From Chitinophagaceae bacterium BSSC1 (lineage in GTDB: Bacteria; Bacteroidota; Bacteroidia; Chitinophagales; Chitinophagaceae), in NCBI GenBank assembly GCA_002256435.1, contig NKJC01000001.1:434001-498000 (forward strand): a DNA stretch of 64,000 nt, read 5' to 3'. A program made the translations under genes and the position numbers. The notes under the pieces are model-generated. The model searched no databases. It was not told the origin of the DNA and saw nothing but the letters and a program-made list of their open reading frames with translations. Every line of letters starts with the position of its first letter. Position 1 is the first letter of the stretch. Below, one piece after another: positions 55,466-64,000 of the stretch.

Positions 55466-56419
55466 TTACTTGAGCAATTCACAAGGTTTTAATCCAGTGT
55501 GTTTTTTGAATGCCGCAGAGAAATGCGAGATAGAGGAATAACCCAACAATGCAGACACATCGGTTACACTCAAACCCTTCTCGTACAAGAGGTATTTGGC
55601 GTGTTCCATACGCTGCTGTTGGTAAAAATCAAAGATGGTGGTACCAAAAATTTCTTTGAAACCCTTTTTCACGTAACACTCGTTCATGGCCACTTTGCGG
55701 CTCAATTCCTTAATGGTAATGGGGTCTCCTATATGTTGTAAGAGAATCTCACGCGCTTGGTAAATCCTTTCTCTTCCGCTTTCATCAGCCAAGAATTTAC
55801 ACTGGAATCCTTGTTCTTTTTCTTCTACCAAACATTCCAGACTATAGAGTAAGAGTTCATGCACTTTGGCATTCACAAAAATATTCTCCGAAGAACCTGA
55901 GTAGCTATGGTTTAACAAAGCATCCAATACATTGCGCTTGCGCATGCATACGGGGAATACTTTGGTAAATGCATTGGGATATTTAAAAGCCAATACCTCA
56001 TCCTTATGGTTGCTCAGTTTTACATTGTGTACAAACTGATGCAAGAATGTAGCGGTAAAATGAAAATGGAATACGTCTACGGTCTGGTGTTGTCCATTGC
56101 AATTATTCGTTGGCAATTGGTTACACATGCCACAACTTCTTTCCTCGCAATACCTATTGCCAGTGGTGCAATAACGTAGCTCTAAATAGTTTTCTTCTGG
56201 GCGTTTGGCATTATAATGATAGACCATCATGCCAGTATCTTCTGCCACCCAAGGATTTTGGGCATAGTAACGGCGCACTTGGTAATTGATAGAACCTGGA
56301 ATCTGTTGTCCTTTTTCATACAATAAGTCCATGCTAGGATCAATTCCATTTTTGTGAGCCAGCCTTAATATGTCCATTGCTTGTATCATGGACTGCAAAT
56401 TTAATGTATAAACATCCAT
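55466..56419 (-). CDS. AraC-family regulator with Cys-rich insertion
   Basis: 317 residues. The C-terminal ~105 residues are the two-helix-turn-helix AraC domain (ELSRKVAMNECYVKKGFKEIFGTTIFDFY, VTDVSALLGYSSISHFSAAFKKHTG). The N-terminal half contains a cluster of five cysteines: Cys84, Cys91, Cys96, Cys99 and Cys107 (around RYCTTGNRYCEERSCGMC), followed by His-rich FHFHF. Such a set could bind a metal or FeS cluster. The position upstream of the amidohydrolase suggests it may be its regulator. Effector unknown. Confidence 0.88.
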   Translation of the reverse strand: MDVYTLNLQSMIQAMDILRLAHKNGIDPSMDLLYEKGQQIPGSINYQVRRYYAQNPWVAEDTGMMVYHYNAKRPEENYLELRYCTTGNRYCEERSCGMCNQLPTNNCNGQHQTVDVFHFHFTATFLHQFVHNVKLSNHKDEVLAFKYPNAFTKVFPVCMRKRNVLDALLNHSYSGSSENIFVNAKVHELLLYSLECLVEEKEQGFQCKFLADESGRERIYQAREILLQHIGDPITIKELSRKVAMNECYVKKGFKEIFGTTIFDFYQQQRMEHAKYLLYEKGLSVTDVSALLGYSSISHFSAAFKKHTGLKPCELLK

Positions 56420-56503
56420 TGACCAAGCTTCTATTGTTAAAGCTAGGAATTATGATAGTTTAATGATTATTTTACAGCAGCATTCACTTAAACTTGAAAG
56501 GCC

Positions 56504-57205
56504 ATGAAAACCATTATTACTGCATTGATTATCAACATGTTGCTTCTGTCTCAGCTTGGCGCCCAAGAATGTAAAGTCTTACTTCCTTCCATTGCTGGAG
56601 TCTATGAAGGTGAATGCGATAAGTCAAAAGCCAATGGAAAAGGCAAGTCAAAGGGGATTGATAGCTATGAAGGCCAGTTCAAAAACGGACTTCCAGAAGG
56701 AATTGGTAAATACAGTTGGCAAAATGGCAATTGGTATGAGGGAAATTTCAAAGCAGGAAAAAGACAGGGAGAGGGTGTGATGCACTATCCTATTGTAGGA
56801 AAAGCAGATAGTACGCTAAGTGGTTTTTGGGCCAAAGACCTTTATGTAGGTATTTATGAAGTTCCTTTTAAAGTGCAGGGCAAGGGCTATAACGTACAAA
56901 CCATCTCCGTTAAACCAGATACCAAGCAAGCTCCTTTGCAAATTGTGATTGACCTTTCTAGCGTAATGGGAGGCTCGGATGATACCCATGGAACCATTCC
57001 CAAACCCGTTTTAAGCAGCATCCAGATTTTGAAAGGAAGTTTTATGACCCGATCTGATGTGACCAATATGACCAAAAGGAATATGTATTACCTAACAGAC
57101 GTGATTTTCCCCTTTAGTGCCAGTTTTCGCATAGCTGACGAGGATATTGTCATAGATTTCAACAATCCTAACTGCTATCGCGTGGAGATTGTAATGCGCC
57201 AATAA
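56504..57205 (+). CDS. MORN-repeat protein, exported
   Basis: 233 residues with a signal peptide (cleavage near LGAQ). MORN units YEGQFKNGLPEGIGKY and YEGNFKAGKRQGEGVMHY, preceded by a shorter unit with VYEGECDKSKANGKGK. The C-terminal half is a different beta-rich domain with no recognised family. Independent of gyrB downstream; a terminator-like hairpin separates them. Confidence 0.85.
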   Translation: MKTIITALIINMLLLSQLGAQECKVLLPSIAGVYEGECDKSKANGKGKSKGIDSYEGQFKNGLPEGIGKYSWQNGNWYEGNFKAGKRQGEGVMHYPIVGKADSTLSGFWAKDLYVGIYEVPFKVQGKGYNVQTISVKPDTKQAPLQIVIDLSSVMGGSDDTHGTIPKPVLSSIQILKGSFMTRSDVTNMTKRNMYYLTDVIFPFSASFRIADEDIVIDFNNPNCYRVEIVMRQ

Positions 57206-57252
57206 GGCCAGAAAAGCCCTTTTTGGAGAGATTCTAACAAAAAAATGTTTTT

Positions 57253-59351
<2,099 letters not shown>

Positions 59352-59421
59352 TGTTAAAAAAAATGTTAGCTTTAAAAATATTAGCCATAAAGAAATTCAC
59401 TAACCATTAAATTCTACAAAA

Positions 59422-59628
59422 ATGGACACTTCAAAAATGATTAAAGCATATTGCCTGAAAACAAAGGAAAAAAATGTTCCTATGCAAGACGCTGTTGTCA
59501 CTAAAACTGCTAAAGGCGGTTATATGGCCGGTGGTCATGATGGAAAAGGCAACAAAATGGCGGCTATCTTGAGCGAAGCAAAAGCTTTGCAAGCGATTGC
59601 TGACGGTGTTGCTAAAAAAGGATTCTAG
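59422..59628 (+). CDS. Small DUF5679-like protein
   Basis: 68 residues. The opening MIKAYCLKTKEKNVPMQDAVV resembles DUF5679, where Cys pairs usually make a small zinc ribbon; here only one Cys remains and the rest of the motif is degenerate (GGYMAGGHDGKGNKM). The C-terminus is helical (LSEAKALQAIADGVAKKGF). Could be a small DNA- or RNA-binding protein. Separate transcription unit after gyrB. Confidence 0.65.
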   Translation: MDTSKMIKAYCLKTKEKNVPMQDAVVTKTAKGGYMAGGHDGKGNKMAAILSEAKALQAIADGVAKKGF

Positions 59629-59651
59629 TAGTTTTCAGAATTCAAACACAT

Positions 59652-62600
59652 TTAAGCGCTGGCGGGTTCATCCTTTGCCGGCGCTTCTTTTTTGCCCAAT
59701 ACTTTCATGTGCATTCTTTCTAAGAACACACGCATAGCTTCCATAGTCTTTACGTCATCTACTACTAACAAGAACATTTTACCCGCTTGTTTTAACCTGG
59801 CTTTATTGGTGCCCGTTTGTAAATAGGCCAATACATTTTTAAAGAGCTCAGATTCAAAATATGGTGAGTCAGGTCTATTGATAAAATAACAGCGCAGGGT
59901 GTTGTCTTTCAACGTCATTTTTTCAAAACCCAGTTCTACGGCCATCCACCTACAACGTACCGTGGTAAATAGGTCATCTATCTGTGGTACCATGGGACCA
60001 AAGCGGTCAATCATTTCATGATAAAATGCAGTAAGCTCTGTTTCGTTTTCACAGCTATCTAACCTGGTATACAAAGAGAGTCTTTCTGTTACACTATCAA
60101 CATAATCATCCGGAATCAGAATCTCCAAATCCGTGTCAATGGTGCAGTCTTTGACAAAATCATCCTGTTTACTAATCTCTTCTTTAAACAGTTCTTTGAA
60201 CTCTGTGCGCTTTAACTCTCTAATGGCTTCTTCCAAGATTTTCTGATACATTTCAAAACCAATCTCAGCCATAAAACCACTTTGTTCTCCACCCAACATA
60301 TTACCCGCACCGCGAATATCCAAGTCACGCATGGCAATCTGGAATCCGCTACCTAGATCACTAAACTGCTCCAAGGTTTGTAAGCGCTTGCGCGAATCGG
60401 TAGGCAAGGAACTCATGGGTGGACCCATTAAATAACAGAAAGCTTTTTTATTGCTACGCCCTACTCGCCCACGCAATTGGTGCAAATCGCTCAAGCCAAA
60501 ATGATGGGCATTGTTGATCATGATGGTATTTACATTTGGTATGTCTACCCCACTCTCTACTATATTGGTACAAACCAATACATCGTATTTCCGATCAATA
60601 AAATCTAAGATCCTTTCTTCTAATTCATGCCCTTCTAATTGTCCATGCGCAAATCCAATACTCAAATCAGGGCATAGTCCTTGAATCATGGCGCACATTT
60701 CTGCCAGCCCTTGTACGCGGTTATGAATAAAGAATACTTGACCACCCCGCTCAGTTTCATAATAAATGGCCTCTCTAATAAAGTCATCGTTGAACACGTG
60801 AACTTCTGTTTGAATGGGCTGTCTATTGGGTGGCGGTGTATTCATGATACTCAAGTCACGCGCACCCATGAGTGAAAACTGCAGGGTTCTTGGAATAGGT
60901 GTGGCAGTAAGGGTTAAGCAGTCTACATTGGTTTTTAATGTCTTTAATTTCTCCTTATGACCTACTCCAAATTTTTGTTCCTCATCAATGATCATGATAC
61001 CCAAATTCTTAAACTTCACTTCTTTTCCTAAGAGCCCATGGGTACCAATAATAATATCAATCTTCCCTTCTTCCAATCTTTGAAGGGTATCTTTTTTCTC
61101 TTTAGCAGACTTGAACCTATTTACATAATCTACGGTTACAGGAAAATCCTTTAAGCGGTCTTTGAATGTTTTATAGTGTTGAAAAGCCAGGATGGTGGTG
61201 GGTACCAAAATGGCAGCCTGTTTACCGTCTACACATGACTTGAAAGCCGCTCTAATGGCTACTTCGGTTTTACCAAACCCTACATCTCCACAAACCAATC
61301 TATCCATGGGCGATGGGCTTTCCATGTCTTTCTTAACATCGGCGGTAGCCTTGCTTTGATCTGGTGTATCCTCATAAATAAAGGAGGCTTCCAGTTCTGT
61401 TTGCATATAGGTATCCGGGGTATGGGCAAATCCCTGTTGCGCCTTTCTTTGTGCGTATAATTTTATCAGGTCAAATGCAATTTCTTTAACCTTGGTCTTG
61501 GTCTTCTCTTTTAATTTGTTCCAAACATCTGAACCCAATTTATTGATCTTGGGAACCGTTCCTTCCTTGCCCGTGTATTTAGAAATTTTGTGTAGGGAAT
61601 TGATATTCACATAGAGAATATCAGAGTCTTTGTAAATGATACGTACCGCTTCTTGCACTTTACCATTTACTTCAATTTTTTGCAAACCACTATAGGTTCC
61701 TACACCGTGATCCATATGGGTTACATAGTCTCCGGGTTGTAGGTCTCGCAAGGTTTTTAGCGTAAGCGCCTTGTTTTTATTGTAGGCTTGTTTAACCTTG
61801 TATTTGTGGTAGCGCTGAAAAATCTGGTGGTCTGTATAGCAAACAACTTTTAGTTCTTCATCAATAAACCCTTCGTGAATACTGGTAGCAATTGGAACAA
61901 ATTGAATCTCAGTTTGAAGGTCTGTAAAAATGCTGCTTAACCTTTCTAATTGTCTGGGCTGTTCGGCAAAAATATAGATGCCATACTTGGCAGCTTCGTG
62001 GGCTTTGAGATCCTTGATCAGTAAGTCAAACTGCCTATTGAAAGAAGGTTGAGTGCGGGTATTAAATTCAATCTCGTAATTGGCCAAATGTGGTTTGTAC
62101 CCAAACTCAACTAGATCCCTTTTTGCTAGCAGTTCTTCAATCACTGTTGCAGGTACAAAGTCTTCTTTGGAAACAGATTTCAACACTTTGGAATCATCCT
62201 CTTCCTCATTATTATTCATTCGGAATCCATCGGCAATCATAGACAAAAAGCCGTCTAGATCTTCCTCTTGCTGATGGATCTTCTCTGCAATCACATCCCA
62301 ATCCTTGAGCCATACCACAGTATTGTCTGGCAAAAATTCTAACAAAGAAACCTTGTCTCCAGTTTCAAACTGGGTCTCTACATTGGGAATGATATTTACC
62401 TGTAAGAGCTTGCGTTCACTTAACTGTGTTTCTGGATCAAATATGCGAATGCTGTCTACTTCATTGCCAAATAACTCTACCCTATACGGCTTCTCGTTAC
62501 CATATGAATAGATATCTAAAATACCGCCACGTAGGGCAAACTGACCTGGCTCGTATACAAAATCGGTTCGCTCAAAACCATACATGACAAAAAGTTCCAT

Positions 62601-63098
62601 GAGGTTATTGAGCTGTATGGTTTCATTGACCTTGATCTGAATAATATTTCCAGAAAGCGTTTTGGGCAAGACCACTTTTTCAAATAAGGCTTCTGGATAA
62701 GTAACAATAATTTTCTTATTACCCCCACCAGCCAATTTGGTCAAAGCCTCTGTTCTAAGCATCACGTGAGAGCTATTGAGCAACCTAAAGTTCTTTCTAT
62801 TCTTAAATGAAGCTGGAAAATAAAATAGGTCTAAGGCATTGGTCAGATTCTCTAACGTATTTTGAAAATAAGCCGCTTCCTCAGCATCGTTCAATACTAC
62901 CAAATGGTTTAGATTCTGACAACTAGGTTGCATGAACACTGCGCTCACTATAAACTCTGCACTGCTACCTTGTAGATTTTTGAGGAAGATTTTCTGAATA
63001 TCGTTTTCTTGGATTCTTTGGGCAATAGAAATCCTGTCCGCCAGTTCTAAAAGGCGGGGGGATTCTTGGTATTGCGCTAACAAAGTACCCATGTTCAT
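59652..63098 (-). CDS. mfd: Transcription-repair coupling factor
   Basis: 1148 residues. The UvrB-like N-domains are followed by the RNA-polymerase-interaction region (LQPGDYVTHMDHGVGTYSGL). The translocase carries GDVGFGKTEVA, DEEQKFGVGHKE, LTATPIPRTL and ESGVDIPNVNTI ... LRGRVGRS. The TRCF C-domain is at the end. Removes stalled RNA polymerase and recruits UvrA. Full length for the family. The -7 box TATCTTTG lies 48 bp upstream. Confidence 0.96.
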   Translation of the reverse strand: MNMGTLLAQYQESPRLLELADRISIAQRIQENDIQKIFLKNLQGSSAEFIVSAVFMQPSCQNLNHLVVLNDAEEAAYFQNTLENLTNALDLFYFPASFKNRKNFRLLNSSHVMLRTEALTKLAGGGNKKIIVTYPEALFEKVVLPKTLSGNIIQIKVNETIQLNNLMELFVMYGFERTDFVYEPGQFALRGGILDIYSYGNEKPYRVELFGNEVDSIRIFDPETQLSERKLLQVNIIPNVETQFETGDKVSLLEFLPDNTVVWLKDWDVIAEKIHQQEEDLDGFLSMIADGFRMNNNEEEDDSKVLKSVSKEDFVPATVIEELLAKRDLVEFGYKPHLANYEIEFNTRTQPSFNRQFDLLIKDLKAHEAAKYGIYIFAEQPRQLERLSSIFTDLQTEIQFVPIATSIHEGFIDEELKVVCYTDHQIFQRYHKYKVKQAYNKNKALTLKTLRDLQPGDYVTHMDHGVGTYSGLQKIEVNGKVQEAVRIIYKDSDILYVNINSLHKISKYTGKEGTVPKINKLGSDVWNKLKEKTKTKVKEIAFDLIKLYAQRKAQQGFAHTPDTYMQTELEASFIYEDTPDQSKATADVKKDMESPSPMDRLVCGDVGFGKTEVAIRAAFKSCVDGKQAAILVPTTILAFQHYKTFKDRLKDFPVTVDYVNRFKSAKEKKDTLQRLEEGKIDIIIGTHGLLGKEVKFKNLGIMIIDEEQKFGVGHKEKLKTLKTNVDCLTLTATPIPRTLQFSLMGARDLSIMNTPPPNRQPIQTEVHVFNDDFIREAIYYETERGGQVFFIHNRVQGLAEMCAMIQGLCPDLSIGFAHGQLEGHELEERILDFIDRKYDVLVCTNIVESGVDIPNVNTIMINNAHHFGLSDLHQLRGRVGRSNKKAFCYLMGPPMSSLPTDSRKRLQTLEQFSDLGSGFQIAMRDLDIRGAGNMLGGEQSGFMAEIGFEMYQKILEEAIRELKRTEFKELFKEEISKQDDFVKDCTIDTDLEILIPDDYVDSVTERLSLYTRLDSCENETELTAFYHEMIDRFGPMVPQIDDLFTTVRCRWMAVELGFEKMTLKDNTLRCYFINRPDSPYFESELFKNVLAYLQTGTNKARLKQAGKMFLLVVDDVKTMEAMRVFLERMHMKVLGKKEAPAKDEPASA

Positions 63099-63145
63099 AG
63101 GTGGTCACCCGGAAAACATTTAAGGCGTTTTCCATTTCAGGAGGG

Positions 63146-63153
63146 CAAAGATA
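63146..63153 (-). promoter_or_regulatory. -7 box of mfd
   Basis: CAAAGATA on the plus strand reads TATCTTTG on the minus strand, an exact TAnnTTTG match 48 bp upstream of the mfd start. Confidence 0.5.
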
Positions 63154-63319
63154 AGTGCTTAGGACTTTGTAGAAATTGTAATATTTGATTGCTATCTAGT
63201 TCCAAGATTGTTAAACAGGCCATAAAAAAGGGTTAAAACCTCGGGGGCATAATTCAATTTGAGCCTTTAAAGTCTCTAACTTTAAGGGTACTTGCCCTTT
63301 AAAAGTTTATTTTTAGACC

Positions 63320-64000
63320 ATGCTTAGAAAATGTTTGGGGATTGTTTTATTGGCTGGATGTTCGGGGTTCTTGCAAGCGCAGGTTATCACCAACAAAGAT
63401 GTACTAGAAATGGCGTCTAGGAATTATCGTGCCGTTGAAAATGAAAATTATGCCAAAGCCTTGAAACTAGCCAAGGACAAGGGTTGGAGCCTAACCATTC
63501 AATCTTCCAATGGCAGAAATGCAGTATTGGTAGGCGTTGATGCCGTGGGGCATCCCAAATATTATATTACCCAAAACAATACCATCGCGGCAGCCACTAC
63601 CAAGGCTAACCAGTTATGGCCTGGTGGTAGTTCTGGTCTTAATCTAAGCGGCTCTAGTGCAGGTTTGAAAAATAAATTGGGCATTTGGGACGAGGGCAAA
63701 ATCCTGAACACCCATGTAGAATTAATAGGTAGGGTTACCCAAAAAGACAATGCCAGCTCTTTGGCTGACCATGCAACCCATGTGGCCGGTACCATGATTG
63801 CCACAGGCATCAATGCCAAAGCAAAGGGTATGGCCTATGCCATGCCTGGCATGGTGGCTTATGATTTTGACAATGACTTTTCGGAAATGTTTTCAGAAGC
63901 TTCTAACCTAATTCTCTCTAACCATTCTTATGGTATTATTTCTGGCTGGAATTACAATAGCAGTTTTAGCCGATGGGAATTTTGGGGAAGGGCTGGAGAA
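63320..64000 (+). CDS. Subtilisin-like (S8) serine peptidase, C-terminal part outside window
   Basis: 227 residues visible from ATG 63320 to the right edge. The signal region ends LQAQ; a lipobox-like LAGC (Cys14) is also present, so lipidation is possible. The catalytic Asp region is GIWDEGKI and the catalytic His lies in DHATHVAGTMIATG, typical of S8 proteases. The Ser motif is beyond the window. Bacteroidota subtilases are often T9SS cargo with a C-terminal sorting domain, which cannot be checked here. Confidence 0.9.
   Translation, partial: MLRKCLGIVLLAGCSGFLQAQVITNKDVLEMASRNYRAVENENYAKALKLAKDKGWSLTIQSSNGRNAVLVGVDAVGHPKYYITQNNTIAAATTKANQLWPGGSSGLNLSGSSAGLKNKLGIWDEGKILNTHVELIGRVTQKDNASSLADHATHVAGTMIATGINAKAKGMAYAMPGMVAYDFDNDFSEMFSEASNLILSNHSYGIISGWNYNSSFSRWEFWGRAGE

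Overview
The window reads as chromosome of a member of the Bacteroidota, most likely family Chitinophagaceae (a Sediminibacterium-like organism is an inference, not shown). The reasons are the type IX secretion/gliding genes porU-porV-gldJ, a TonB-dependent receptor with an N-terminal carboxypeptidase-regulatory domain, a Wzi/Wza/Wzz exopolysaccharide locus of Bacteroidota type, WG-repeat proteins, and promoters of the Bacteroidota form TTG-N17-TAnnTTTG (clearest in front of fumC). Base composition is moderately AT-rich. No transposase, integrase, phage gene or CRISPR array was found.

Layout. 1-9182 (minus strand): exopolysaccharide operon running off the left edge, with flippase, initiating glycosyl-phosphotransferase, Wzi-like barrel, Wza exporter, Wzz chain-length protein and a FlaA1-type dehydratase. 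9235-16239: ispF, then the T9SS module porV and porU (minus) divergent from gldJ (plus). 16341-19887: murF, a Crp/Fnr regulator, a rhodanese with a DUF2892 membrane protein, and a DUF983 protein. 20021-27422: a TonB-dependent receptor with a beta-helix lipoprotein behind a Pho-box-like promoter, a VIT-type metal transporter, an ApbE-DUF2271 fusion and a PepSY membrane protein.

27523-38996 is the accessory heart of the window: fifteen mostly exported proteins of unknown role, including four WG-repeat proteins, one MORN and one TPR protein and a small outer-membrane barrel. Three intergenic sites in it share the palindrome ATACCC-N6-GGGTAT. 39310-46496 returns to housekeeping: tRNA-Ser(GGA), tatD, a polysaccharide deacetylase, an ARPP-1-like protein, gltX, a free-standing B12-binding subunit, an enoyl-CoA hydratase and fumC. 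47082-53727 (minus) is a four-gene operon with planctomycete-type cytochrome c domains (PSCyt/PSD1, DUF1501, a TIM-barrel isomerase, a cytochrome/LRR membrane protein). 53801-64000 holds a YtcJ-like amidohydrolase, a Cys-rich AraC regulator, a MORN protein, gyrB, a small DUF5679-like protein, mfd and the start of a subtilisin-like protease.

The most unusual thing is non-coding. Two intergenic loci (about 18533-18700 and 46621-46860) are copies of one palindromic element. Each contains an odd number (3 and 5) of hairpins of the form TATAC-N8-GTATA, spaced 35-36 bp centre to centre, alternating between two arm types. Each is bounded by GTTTTTTG-type terminal inverted repeats that are exactly symmetric about the middle hairpin. 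The second copy also sits between runs of a 7-bp repeat (GTGAAGA) that begins inside the fumC stop region. This looks like an undescribed BIME/MITE-like repeat family.
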